Below are positions 19,675 to 28,020 of a stretch of DNA of 64,000 bases, piece after piece; positions within the stretch are counted from its first letter, which is position 1, and the number at the start of each line of letters is the position of its first letter. The notes below the pieces were generated by a model. That model saw only the letters and a program-made list of their open reading frames with translations, was not told where the DNA came from and made no database searches. The stretch comes from Aminobacter sp. HY435. GTDB lineage: Bacteria > Pseudomonadota > Alphaproteobacteria > Rhizobiales > Rhizobiaceae. The position numbers were made by a program, and so were the translations under genes. Where the stretch lies: positions 1-64,000 of the forward strand of contig NZ_JANKZL010000010.1 of the NCBI RefSeq assembly GCF_027568395.1, in the 5' to 3' direction.

Positions 19675-20838
19675 TCACGAACCGCTGGCGGCCGGCTCGC
19701 GGCCGGCAATCAGCAGGTCGGCGCCCTCGCGGACGGTGTGGATGCCTTCGGTGACGACCTCGTCGCCGGGGGTGAGGGCTGCCTGGACGAGAACCGAGTC
19801 GGTGTTGCGCTGGATGATGCGGACCGGCACGCGCTTGGCCTTGCCGTTGGCCAGCGCCCAGACGAAGGCGCCGTCGCCGCCCCACTGGATGGCCAGCGGG
19901 TCGACCGAGGGAAAGGTGTCGCCGGGGAAGTGCATCTCGACCTGGAATGACATGCCGGCGCGCAGCATGTCGTCTTCATTGTCGAGGCGAGCCTGAACGC
20001 GCAGCGTCCGGCTTTGCTCGTCGAGCCTGTTGTCGATGGCGCTGACTTCGCCGTCGAAGGCCTGGCCGGGGCGGGCCACCGAGCTTGCCGAAAGCGGCGC
20101 GCCGACCGCAATCATGCCGGTAAAGCGCTCCGGCACCCAGAAATCGACAATAATGCGCGAGCGGTCGTCGATGGTGGCCATGGTGCTCTGGCTGGTCACG
20201 TAGTTGCCGGCCTCGACCGGCATGATGCCGACGACGCCTGAAATCGGCGCGGTGATGGTGCGGCGCGCCAGCGCCAGCGCCGCATCGCGGACGGCGAGCC
20301 GCGCATTGTCGGCCGCGAGTTCGGCCTCCCGCTGCTGTACTGCGGTGGCCGTGTTCGATGTCCGCAACGCCTTAATGCGTTCAAGCGAGGCTTCTGCATC
20401 GCCCTGGGCGATGCGGGCGCGTTCGAGCGCAATCTCCTCGGAGTCGGAGTCGAGCTTGGCGATGACCGCGCCGGTCTCGACCTTGTCGCCCGAATTGACC
20501 GCGACTTCGGTCAAGCGCCCGGTCGAGTACGGGTTGACCGCCACCGATGTCAGGGCGCGTCCGGTGCCAATCGCAGCAAGCCGGTCGTTGATGGTGCCTG
20601 TGGTGACGGGCTGTGTGACAACAGGGGTCTGGGGCTGGCCAGGGCGGCCATCCTGTCGCCTGGCGCCGTTGCCGTTCGTGGCTTGCGCCTGGTCGGCTGC
20701 GGCGCCTGTCGATGCCTGTGCCCAATCGATGCCCCAGCGTGCCAGAACGTCACCCGAGCCGGGCACGAACAGCACCCAGCCGGTCGCTGCGGCGAGTACG
20801 ATGACAAGTGCCAAGACAATCTGCTTCCAGGCGGTCAT
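19675..20838 (-). CDS. RND efflux periplasmic adaptor (membrane fusion protein)
   Basis: A 387-residue HlyD/AcrA-type protein with one N-terminal membrane anchor (about residues 6-25), a lipoyl-like half motif (GRLTEVAVNSGDKVETGAVIAKLD), a helical hairpin (VQQREAELAADNARLAVRDAAL) and the returning half RRTITAPISGVVG, followed by beta-barrel and membrane-proximal domains. It bridges the RND pump to an outer-membrane channel. The ATG at 20836-20838 has GGAG six bases upstream. Confidence 0.92.
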   Translation of the reverse strand: MTAWKQIVLALVIVLAAATGWVLFVPGSGDVLARWGIDWAQASTGAAADQAQATNGNGARRQDGRPGQPQTPVVTQPVTTGTINDRLAAIGTGRALTSVAVNPYSTGRLTEVAVNSGDKVETGAVIAKLDSDSEEIALERARIAQGDAEASLERIKALRTSNTATAVQQREAELAADNARLAVRDAALALARRTITAPISGVVGIMPVEAGNYVTSQSTMATIDDRSRIIVDFWVPERFTGMIAVGAPLSASSVARPGQAFDGEVSAIDNRLDEQSRTLRVQARLDNEDDMLRAGMSFQVEMHFPGDTFPSVDPLAIQWGGDGAFVWALANGKAKRVPVRIIQRNTDSVLVQAALTPGDEVVTEGIHTVREGADLLIAGREPAASGS

Positions 20839-20959
20839 CCAAACTCCAGTCCTGCTCAAATTCCCCCGCCCGACCATTGTTTTGGGCGGCTGCACCATCA
20901 AAATTGGTGCGCGTCATCAGGCGATGACTTGCCGCGCCCAGGCCAGGCAGCAAGGTTCA

Positions 20960-20970
20960 CTACATTGTAG
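20960..20970. promoter_or_regulatory. Palindrome upstream of the RND operon
   Basis: CTACATTGTAG is a perfect inverted repeat with one central base, about 120 bases upstream of the adaptor start in an otherwise empty 210-base gap. Its position fits an operator for the efflux operon. The regulator is unknown, and a palindrome this short could be chance. Confidence 0.3.
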
Positions 20971-21048
20971 CGCAATTTCGATGGTCGAGCCTTATGGCAA
21001 TTCGCTGCCAGCCGCACATTAAATCTGTGTAATCTTCGGGCCGTTGGC

Positions 21049-21876
21049 TCAGCGAAGATCCTCGATTTCACGGATCCTGCTTGCGCCTTGCGCCTCGAGA
21101 TTCCTGGTCAGCGCGGCGATGATCGCCTCGGCGGCGACGAACAGCGAGGCCGAGGAGTCCCAGGCCGAGGGAACCGCCGTTCGCCCGGCGATGACGTGGC
21201 GGGCGAAGCGGGCGATCGGCGACAGCCACTGGTCGGTGAACAGCACGATGGTGGTGCCGCGCTGGTGGGCTTTTTCGGCGAAGCGGATAAGGCTGTCCTG
21301 ATAGCGCCTGATGTCGAAGATCAGCAGCGTGTCGCGCTTGCCCATGTCGATCAGCTTGTCGCGCCACAGGCTTTCCTGGCCGACGAGATGGCTGACTTTC
21401 GGACGGATCAGGTTGAGGTGGGCTGCCATGTAGCGCGCCAGCGGATCGGTGAAGCGGCCGCCGACGAGATAAACATGCGAGCGCTGGTTGGCCAACTGGT
21501 CGACAATGTCGGAGAGCTGGCGGTCGGATATGTGGCGGAACGTCTCGCGGATGTTTTCGAGCACGGCTTCGAGTATCGGCGAGGTCGAGGCGGGCAAGGG
21601 GGATCGGGTAGTGACGGTGCGCGAGGCCGGCGACTGAAGCTGCGCGGCGAGCTCGTCCTGCAATGCCGACTGGAATTCGGGATAGTTCTGGAAGCCGAGC
21701 CGCGACACGAAACGCAGGATCGTGGGCGAAGAGACTCCGGCCTGCTGGGAAAATTCGGCAACCGTCTTCAGGCCGATCAGCGGATAGGACGCGATCAGCG
21801 TTTGCGCGGCGCGGCGCTCGCCCGCCGGCATGGTGTCGATCTTTTCGGTAATCAGCTCGGCAACGCTCGAAACCAT
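21049..21876 (-). CDS. MurR/RpiR-family transcriptional regulator
   Basis: A 275-residue regulator: an HTH_6 domain at the N-terminus (GLKTVAEFSQQAGVSSPTILRFVSRLGF) and a SIS sugar-phosphate-type binding domain in the second half (VYLVGGRFTDPLARYMAAHL, then LLIFDIRRYQDSLIRF). It lies divergent to the catabolic cluster starting at 22048, with a 171-base gap holding a promoter and a palindrome, so it is the obvious candidate regulator of that cluster. The ligand is probably a pathway intermediate, unknown here. Confidence 0.9.
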   Translation of the reverse strand: MVSSVAELITEKIDTMPAGERRAAQTLIASYPLIGLKTVAEFSQQAGVSSPTILRFVSRLGFQNYPEFQSALQDELAAQLQSPASRTVTTRSPLPASTSPILEAVLENIRETFRHISDRQLSDIVDQLANQRSHVYLVGGRFTDPLARYMAAHLNLIRPKVSHLVGQESLWRDKLIDMGKRDTLLIFDIRRYQDSLIRFAEKAHQRGTTIVLFTDQWLSPIARFARHVIAGRTAVPSAWDSSASLFVAAEAIIAALTRNLEAQGASRIREIEDLR

Positions 21877-21946
21877 TTGGAATCCCTCTTGCGCCCCAGC
21901 TTAGCCGCCTTCGGCGCTGGCCCAGCGCCAAGTCGGTGCATGTCGC

Positions 21947-21985
21947 CAAATGACATTTGACAAACTCTCCTGATGTGTATGAAAT
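21947..21985 (+). promoter_or_regulatory. Putative promoter/operator of the catabolic cluster
   Basis: A perfect -35 TTGACA (21957-21962) is followed at 17 bases by TGAAAT (21980-21985) as a weak -10. The inverted repeat CAAATGACATTTG (21947-21959) overlaps the -35. The element faces the amidohydrolase gene at 22048 and lies in the gap it shares with the divergent RpiR gene. Confidence 0.45.
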
Positions 21986-22047
21986 CATCCGCAGAGGCGC
22001 AATGAACAAGAATACGTAACATACGATACGGCCTCGGGGATGAGTGA

Positions 22048-22869
22048 ATGGGTATGGGCCAGGCTGCGACGCACGCCATGTCGAATGCCGTCCGGGTGAC
22101 AAACCGGGACGGGCGCAGCCCTTATGTCATCCTTTGCGATCATGCCTCCAACCATCTGCCCGCCGGGTTTGGAACGCTCGGCCTCGAGGCTTCGGACATG
22201 CAGCGCCACATCGCCTGGGATCCGGGCGCGCTGCCGGTTGCGCAGCGCCTCGCCGAAGGGCTCGATGCGACGCTGGTCGAATCCTGCGTGTCGCGCCTGG
22301 CGATCGACTGCAATCGTCCGCTGGGCGTCCACGACCTGATCCCGGAAATCAGCGAAACCACCGTCATACCCGGAAATGCCGGACTTTCGGCAGCCCAGCG
22401 CGAGGCGCGTGTCGCCTTGTCCTGGAAGCCGTTCCACGACGCCATCGACGAAGTCGTCTCGGAGCGGCTCGGCGAAGGACGGCAAACACGACTGGTGTCG
22501 ATCCATTCGTTCACGCCGGTCTACAAGGGCGTTTCGCGGCCATGGCATATCGGCATCATCCATGACGAGGATGCCCGGCTCGCCGCGCCGATGATTGCGG
22601 CGCTGCAGCGGTTGGGCGGTCCGACTGTCGGGGTCAACGAGCCCTATTCACCCGCCGATCGTGTCTATTTCACCTTGGAACACCACGGCAGGTCGCGCGG
22701 GCTGCCATGCGCGATGATCGAAATCCGCAACGACGAAATTTCGGCGCAGGCCGGGCAGCGGAAATGGGCGGATCTGCTCACGGGCATCTTTGCCGAACTC
22801 GAACCGGTAGCCGGCGAGGCCGCGGCCTTCCCGCCGGGCACCGGCCGCACAGCTCAATCGAAGGCATAA
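22048..22869 (+). CDS. N-formylglutamate amidohydrolase family protein (cluster copy)
   Basis: A 273-residue FGase-family hydrolase. Visible family motifs are VILCDHASNHLPAGFG near the N-terminus, DCNRPLG, the HSFTPVYKG motif and MIEIRNDEI near the end. The family releases glutamate from N-formyl- or similar amides. The ATG at 22048 follows GGGGA by seven bases. It is the first gene of the catabolic run and lies 18 bases before the permease. In this context the real substrate could be a gamma-glutamyl or other N-acyl amide rather than formylglutamate; that is inference. Confidence 0.85.
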   Translation: MGMGQAATHAMSNAVRVTNRDGRSPYVILCDHASNHLPAGFGTLGLEASDMQRHIAWDPGALPVAQRLAEGLDATLVESCVSRLAIDCNRPLGVHDLIPEISETTVIPGNAGLSAAQREARVALSWKPFHDAIDEVVSERLGEGRQTRLVSIHSFTPVYKGVSRPWHIGIIHDEDARLAAPMIAALQRLGGPTVGVNEPYSPADRVYFTLEHHGRSRGLPCAMIEIRNDEISAQAGQRKWADLLTGIFAELEPVAGEAAAFPPGTGRTAQSKA

Positions 22870-22887
22870 CAACAAGGGGACACTCGC

Positions 22888-24444
22888 ATGACATCGCCTG
22901 GTTATTCCGAACACGACAAGAGCGAGGACGTAAAAGTCCTCCACAGTATGGGCTACGCCCAGGAACTCGAACGGAGAATGAGCCAGTTCTCCAACTTCGC
23001 CGTTTCGTTCTCGATCATCTGCATCCTGTCGGGCGGCATCAACTCGCTGGCCCAGGCAACGTCGGGCGCCGGCGGTGCCGCCATCGGCATCGGCTGGCCG
23101 CTGGGCTGTTTCATAAGCCTCGTCTTTGCCGTCGCCATGGCGCAGATCAGCTCGGCCTATCCTACAGCCGGCGGCCTCTATCACTGGGGCTCGATCCTCG
23201 GCAACCGCTTCACGGGCTGGCTGACCGCATGGTTCAACCTGCTCGGCCTGGTCACGGTGCTCGGGGCAATCAATGTCGGCACCTACTACTTCTTCATGGG
23301 CGCCTTCGGCACGAGCTATCTCGGGCTCGAGGACACCACCACCACCCGCATCATCTTCCTGGCCATCATTACCGGCCTGCAGGCGCTGGTGAACCACATG
23401 GGTATCGGCCTGACAGCAAAGCTCACCGACTTCTCCGGCTACCTGATCTTTGCCACCGCAATTGCGCTGGCGGTCGTCTGCCTGGCTGCAGCCGATACCT
23501 ACGAGATCAGCCGCCTGTTCACCTTCGCCAACTATTCGGGCGAGGCGGGCGGCAATGTCTGGCCAACCAATTCGGCGATGTGGGTGTTCCTGCTCGGCCT
23601 GCTGCTGCCGATCTACACCATCACCGGCTATGACGCTTCGGCGCACACGTCGGAAGAGACGCTGAAGGCTGCCCATTCGGTGCCGCGCGCGATGATCGGC
23701 TCGGTGCTGTGGTCGGCTCTGTTCGGCTACATCATGCTGTGCTCGTTCGTGCTGATGCTGCCGAGCATGGATGCGGCGGCGGCCCAGGGCTGGAACGTAT
23801 TCTTCTGGGCGATGACCGAACAGGTCCATCCTGTCGTCAAGGACCTGCTCTACCTTGCCATCTTCGTGGCCCAATGGTTGTGCGGCCTGGCGACCGTGAC
23901 GTCTGTCTCGCGCATGATCTTTGCGTTTTCGCGTGACGGCGGCCTGCCGGCCTCGAAGGCGCTGGCTAAGGTCAGCCCGACCTACCGCACGCCCGTGGCT
24001 GCGATCTGGACCGGCTCGATCCTGGCCGTCCTGTTCGTCTGGGGCTCGTCGCTGGTCTCCATCGGCGACACGCCGGTTTACACCATCGTCGTGGCCTGCA
24101 CGGTCATCTTCCTGTTCTTCTCCTTCACCATCCCGATCGCTCTCGGCCTGTTTGCCTGGGGCACCTCGAAGTGGGACAAAATGGGTCCGTTCGATCTCGG
24201 TGAGGGCACCTTCAAGCTGTTTGCCGTGCTCTCGATCATCGCCATGGTGCTGATCTTCGTGCTCGGCATCCAGCCGCCGAACGACTGGGCGCTGTACATC
24301 ACCGTCGGCTTCCTGGTCGTCACCGGCATCGTCTGGTTCGGCTTCGAGGCCCGGCGCTTCCAGGGACCGCCGATCGGCGACGACGTGGCCAAGCGTGCCG
24401 CCGAGATCGCGGCCGCCGAGCGCGCCGTCGGCGAGCGCCACTGA
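22888..24444 (+). CDS. APC-family amino acid/amine permease
   Basis: A 518-residue protein with about 12 membrane helices, of the amino acid-choline transporter branch of the APC superfamily (N-terminal MGYAQELERRMSQFSNFAVSF, ITGYDASAHTSEETL in the middle). These are secondary importers for GABA, choline, amines or amino acids. It starts 18 bases after the amidohydrolase with AAGGGGA upstream of the ATG. A stem-loop follows its stop. Confidence 0.9.
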   Translation: MTSPGYSEHDKSEDVKVLHSMGYAQELERRMSQFSNFAVSFSIICILSGGINSLAQATSGAGGAAIGIGWPLGCFISLVFAVAMAQISSAYPTAGGLYHWGSILGNRFTGWLTAWFNLLGLVTVLGAINVGTYYFFMGAFGTSYLGLEDTTTTRIIFLAIITGLQALVNHMGIGLTAKLTDFSGYLIFATAIALAVVCLAAADTYEISRLFTFANYSGEAGGNVWPTNSAMWVFLLGLLLPIYTITGYDASAHTSEETLKAAHSVPRAMIGSVLWSALFGYIMLCSFVLMLPSMDAAAAQGWNVFFWAMTEQVHPVVKDLLYLAIFVAQWLCGLATVTSVSRMIFAFSRDGGLPASKALAKVSPTYRTPVAAIWTGSILAVLFVWGSSLVSIGDTPVYTIVVACTVIFLFFSFTIPIALGLFAWGTSKWDKMGPFDLGEGTFKLFAVLSIIAMVLIFVLGIQPPNDWALYITVGFLVVTGIVWFGFEARRFQGPPIGDDVAKRAAEIAAAERAVGERH

Positions 24445-24459
24445 CCTGTGCACAACCAA

Positions 24460-24490
24460 GGCAGTGGCCGGTCGAGCGCCGGCCACTGCC
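24460..24490 (+). terminator. Intercistronic stem-loop
   Basis: Arms GGCAGTGGCCGG (24460-24471) and CCGGCCACTGCC (24479-24490) pair perfectly around a seven-base loop. No U run follows, so it is more likely an mRNA-processing or partial-termination hairpin between the permease and ligase genes than a full terminator. Confidence 0.55.
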
Positions 24491-24552
24491 TCCCAACTCT
24501 CAAGCATCAATCCTGAAGACCTGAAGTGGCATTGCCCGGAGCGGAAAACAAA

Positions 24553-25923
24553 ATGGCTGGAACTCTGACATTCGATCAGTTGAAAAAGACGGTGGCCTCG
24601 GGCGAGATCGACACGGTCCTCGCTTGCGCCGTCGACATGCAGGGGCGACTGGTCGGAAAGCGGTTTTTGGCCAAGTACTTCGTTGAATCCGCCTATGACG
24701 AGACGCATGGCTGCAACTATTTGCTGGCCAACGACATCGATATGGAACCGGTGCCCGGCTACAAGGCGGCGAGCTGGTCGAAGGGCTACGGCGACTTCGT
24801 CATGAAGCCGGACCTCGCGACCATCCGCACCGTGCCGTGGCTGGAAAAGACGGCCCTGCTCTTGTGCGACCTGCAGGACCACCACACCCATGAGGACCTG
24901 GCGCATTCGCCGCGCGGCATCCTGCGCAAGCAGGTCAAGCGGTTGCAAGAGCGCGGCTACCTGGCCTATTTCGCATCCGAGCTCGAATTCTACCTGTTTT
25001 CCGAGACCTACGATTCCGCCCGCGCCAAGCACTGGCAGAACCTCGATACCGCATCGCCCTATATCGGCGACTATCTGATCGGCATCACCACCAAGGAAGA
25101 AGGCGTCATGCGCCGGCTGCGCAACGAGATGGAAGCCGCCGGCATTCCGATCGAGAACTCGAAGGGCGAATGGGGGCCGGGCCAGGAAGAGATCAACGTT
25201 CGCTACGCCGAAGTGCTGGAGATGGCTGACCGCCATGTCATCCTGAAGAACGGGGCCAAGGAAATCGCTGCCTCCGAAGGCAAGGCGATCAGCTTCATGG
25301 CCAAGTACAACTATGGCCTGGCCGGCAATTCCAGCCACATCCACAACTCGCTGTGGAGCGCCGACGGCAAGACGCCGCTGTTTTTCGACAGGGGCGCGGA
25401 ATGGACGCTGTCGAAGCTTGGCCAGCAATGGTCGGCCGGGCAGCTCAAATACGCCAAGGAATTCACCTGGTTCCTGGCGCCCTACATCAACTCCTACAAG
25501 CGTTTCCAGTCGGGCACCTTCGCCCCGACCAAGATCATGTGGAGCGAGGACAACCGCACCGCCGGCTTCCGCCTGTGCGGCGAGGGCACCAAGGGTATCC
25601 GCATGGAGTGCCGCATCGGCGGCGCTGACCTCAACCCATATCTCGCCTTCGCCGCGCTGATCGCCGCCGGCCTCGCGGGCATCGATGAAAAGTTGGAACT
25701 GCAAAAGCCGTTCTTCGGTGACGCCTATCAGGCCGCCAGCCTGCCCGAGATCCCGAAAACGCTACGCGATGCCACCGAAACGCTGGCCAATTCGACGATG
25801 TTGAAGGAAGCTTTCGGCGAGGAAGTCGTCGACCACTACGTCCACACCGCGCGCTGGGAGCAGTTCGAATACGACCGCCGTATCACCGACTGGGAGCTGC
25901 ACAGAGGCTTCGAGCGGTACTAA
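24553..25923 (+). CDS. Glutamine-synthetase-family ligase (gamma-glutamyl-amine synthetase type)
   Basis: A 456-residue GS-fold enzyme of the GlnT/PuuA branch, not the GlnA type. It has the N-terminal GS beta-grasp, the catalytic ENSKGEWGPGQEEINV segment and the ATP-binding GNSSHIHNSLW loop. These enzymes use ATP to join the gamma-carboxyl of glutamate to an amine instead of ammonia. The ATG at 24553 has GGAA at good spacing; a GTG at 24526 would add nine residues. The neighbours (permease, dehydrogenases, amidohydrolase) support a catabolic gamma-glutamylation role. The amine is unknown. Confidence 0.87.
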   Translation: MAGTLTFDQLKKTVASGEIDTVLACAVDMQGRLVGKRFLAKYFVESAYDETHGCNYLLANDIDMEPVPGYKAASWSKGYGDFVMKPDLATIRTVPWLEKTALLLCDLQDHHTHEDLAHSPRGILRKQVKRLQERGYLAYFASELEFYLFSETYDSARAKHWQNLDTASPYIGDYLIGITTKEEGVMRRLRNEMEAAGIPIENSKGEWGPGQEEINVRYAEVLEMADRHVILKNGAKEIAASEGKAISFMAKYNYGLAGNSSHIHNSLWSADGKTPLFFDRGAEWTLSKLGQQWSAGQLKYAKEFTWFLAPYINSYKRFQSGTFAPTKIMWSEDNRTAGFRLCGEGTKGIRMECRIGGADLNPYLAFAALIAAGLAGIDEKLELQKPFFGDAYQAASLPEIPKTLRDATETLANSTMLKEAFGEEVVDHYVHTARWEQFEYDRRITDWELHRGFERY

Positions 25924-25948
25924 CCATGGCAGAGAGGCGTTGGAGCTT

Positions 25949-26060
25949 GCCCCTCATCCACCTGCCGGCACCTTCTCCCCGTGAACGGGGAGAAGAAGGA
26001 CTGCCGCGACGCTGACGCCCCCCTCGCCCCGTTTACGGGGAGAGGGTAAGGGTGAGGGGC
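25949..26060. repeat. Palindromic intergenic repeat, family A (copy 1)
   Basis: The ends GCCCCTCA and TGAGGGGC are inverted repeats. Inside are two hairpins, CTTCTCCCCGTGAACGGGGAG and CTCGCCCCGTTTACGGGGAG (each shown in shortened form). Related copies are at 33524, 35802 and 37979. It lies between the ligase and aldehyde dehydrogenase genes. Confidence 0.75.
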
Positions 26061-26097
26061 AGCGCGGCGCGCCCACTTTTCAGGAAGGACAAAAAAC

Positions 26098-27486
26098 ATG
26101 ACCGAAACGGTCAAACTCAAATCCCCCGTCGATGGATCGATCTATGTCGAGCGCCCCATTGCCACCGACCAGGCCATCAATGCAGCGGTCGAGCGCGCCC
26201 GCGCGGCGCAGGCCGACTGGGCGCGCGTACCGGTGGCCGAGCGGGCCGCCTACATGCTCAAGATGCTCGAGGCCCTGGTCGCCATGAGCGACGAGATCGT
26301 GCCGGAACTGGCCTGGCAGATGGGCCGGCCGAGCCGCTATGGCGGCGAGTTCGGCGGTGTCAGGGAACGCACCCAGTACATGGTCGAGATCGCCGAGCGC
26401 GCGCTCGCGCCGGTGCCGGCGTCCAACCCCAAGGACGGGTTCCGCCGCTACGTGAAGAAGGACCCGCTCGGCGTGGTCATGGTCATCGCGCCGTGGAACT
26501 ATCCCTATCTCACCGCGGTCAACACCATCGTTCCGGCGCTGATCGCCGGCTCGAGCGTCATCCTCAAGCATGCCGCGCAGACGCTGCTCGTCGGCGAGCG
26601 CTTCGCCAAGGCTTTCGAGGTTGCTGGCCTGCCGAAATACGTCTTCCAGAATCTGGTGCTGAACCACGCTCAGACCGAGAAGCTGCTCGGTTCTGGCAAG
26701 ATCGACCACGTCAACTTCACCGGTTCGGTCGCCGGCGGCCGCGCCATCGAGAAGGCGGCGGCAGGCACCTTCATGACGCTCGGTCTCGAACTCGGCGGCA
26801 AGGATCCGGCCTATGTGCTGCCGGACGCCAAGCTCGACCATGCTGTCGCCAACCTCGTCGAGGGCGCGTTCTTCAATTCGGGCCAGTGCTGCTGCGGCAT
26901 CGAGCGCGTCTACGTCCATGAGAAAATCTACGACCAGTTCGTCGAGGGCTTCATCGCCGAAACGAAGAGCTATGTGCTCGGCAATCCGCTCGAACAGGCA
27001 ACGACAATGGGCCCGATGGCCCAGGCGCGCTTCGCCGACTTCATTCGCGAGCAGAAGGCCGAAGCCCTGCGCAAGGGTGCGGTCGCGCACATGAACACCA
27101 GGGACGCCCTGGACAAGGAAGGCTCGCCCTATTTGCCGGCCGAGGTGCTGACCAATGTCGACCACCAGATGTCGGTCATGCGCGATGAAAGCTTCGGCCC
27201 GATCGTCGGCATCATGAAGGTGCGCAACGACGAGGAAGCCATCGCGCTGATGAACGATAGCCCCTACGGCCTGACCGCCTCGATCTGGACCGCCGACACC
27301 GAGCACGCCATTTCGGTCGGCGACCGCGTCGAGACGGGCACCGTGTTCATGAACCGCTGCGACTATCTCGATCCGGCACTCGTCTGGACCGGCGTCAAGG
27401 ACACCGGCAAGGGCGCGGCCCTGTCGCAGATCGGCTACGACAATTTGACCCGGCCGAAGAGCTATCACCTGCGCGAGAAGATCTAG
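26098..27486 (+). CDS. NAD(P)-dependent aldehyde dehydrogenase
   Basis: A 462-residue ALDH. The general base Glu231 lies in LELGGKDP and the catalytic cysteine is probably Cys265 in NSGQCCCG; three cysteines in a row are unusual but occur in this family. IAPWNYP and GPMAQ are further family marks. It oxidises an aldehyde to the acid and probably acts after the iron alcohol dehydrogenase encoded two genes downstream. The ATG follows AGGAAGGAC. The exact substrate is unknown; the sequence is shorter than betaine-aldehyde dehydrogenases. Confidence 0.9.
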   Translation: MTETVKLKSPVDGSIYVERPIATDQAINAAVERARAAQADWARVPVAERAAYMLKMLEALVAMSDEIVPELAWQMGRPSRYGGEFGGVRERTQYMVEIAERALAPVPASNPKDGFRRYVKKDPLGVVMVIAPWNYPYLTAVNTIVPALIAGSSVILKHAAQTLLVGERFAKAFEVAGLPKYVFQNLVLNHAQTEKLLGSGKIDHVNFTGSVAGGRAIEKAAAGTFMTLGLELGGKDPAYVLPDAKLDHAVANLVEGAFFNSGQCCCGIERVYVHEKIYDQFVEGFIAETKSYVLGNPLEQATTMGPMAQARFADFIREQKAEALRKGAVAHMNTRDALDKEGSPYLPAEVLTNVDHQMSVMRDESFGPIVGIMKVRNDEEAIALMNDSPYGLTASIWTADTEHAISVGDRVETGTVFMNRCDYLDPALVWTGVKDTGKGAALSQIGYDNLTRPKSYHLREKI

Positions 27487-27506
27487 GGAGCACGGCTGAC
27501 AACAGG

Positions 27507-27992
27507 ATGACCATCGCCGAGCCCCCTGTAGCCGAAGACGAACCCAAAGGTTTGGGGGGCTGGCTCTTGGTCATCATGGCCATTCTGGCAATTGCCCCGA
27601 TCAACGGAGTGTTTGCCCTGGCTGAATATGGGCAGGTCTTTCAGAGTTTTCCGAATCTGACTTACCCGCAGATATTTCTCATGTTGCTAGAGGTGGTCTT
27701 CCTAGTCGTGCTGGATCTCGTTGCACCAGTCGTCCTCCTCTATCTTATGGTGAAGAAGCTCGATATTTTCCCTGGGGCATTTATGCTCTGGCTGCTGGCT
27801 GCAATTGCGTCGCTCTGCGTCGATGCCGCTCTGGGCTATCTCTTCTTTTCCGACTTCATTGAGGCGAATGGGACGCCGTTCTTTAGCAGCGATTTCAAGC
27901 GCAGGTTTATGAGGTCCGTTGCTTATGCCGTGGTCTGTATCCCTTACATGTACAACTCGAACCGGGTTCTAAACACCTTCGTTAACAAGTAG
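27507..27992 (+). CDS. DUF2569 family membrane protein
   Basis: A 161-residue protein with four predicted membrane helices. KGLGGWLLVIMAI near the start and the ending IPYMYNSNRVLNTFVNK match the DUF2569 pattern. Its function is unknown. It is AT-richer than the dehydrogenase genes on both sides (for example TTTATGCTC and TTCTTTTCC runs), which suggests later insertion into the operon. It keeps the operon spacing (20 bases upstream, 28 downstream). Confidence 0.75.
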   Translation: MTIAEPPVAEDEPKGLGGWLLVIMAILAIAPINGVFALAEYGQVFQSFPNLTYPQIFLMLLEVVFLVVLDLVAPVVLLYLMVKKLDIFPGAFMLWLLAAIASLCVDAALGYLFFSDFIEANGTPFFSSDFKRRFMRSVAYAVVCIPYMYNSNRVLNTFVNK

Positions 27993-28020
27993 CCGGTCTG
28001 ACGGCATAGAGAGCAGAATA

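Noticed and set aside
19661-19885. N-terminal extension of the RND permease
   Set aside because: It overlaps the adaptor gene in another frame and is Arg/Pro-rich; RND homology starts at 19660.
22648-25704. Long minus-strand open frame opposite the amidohydrolase, permease and ligase genes
   Set aside because: It spans three real genes and their gaps, and has shadow composition.
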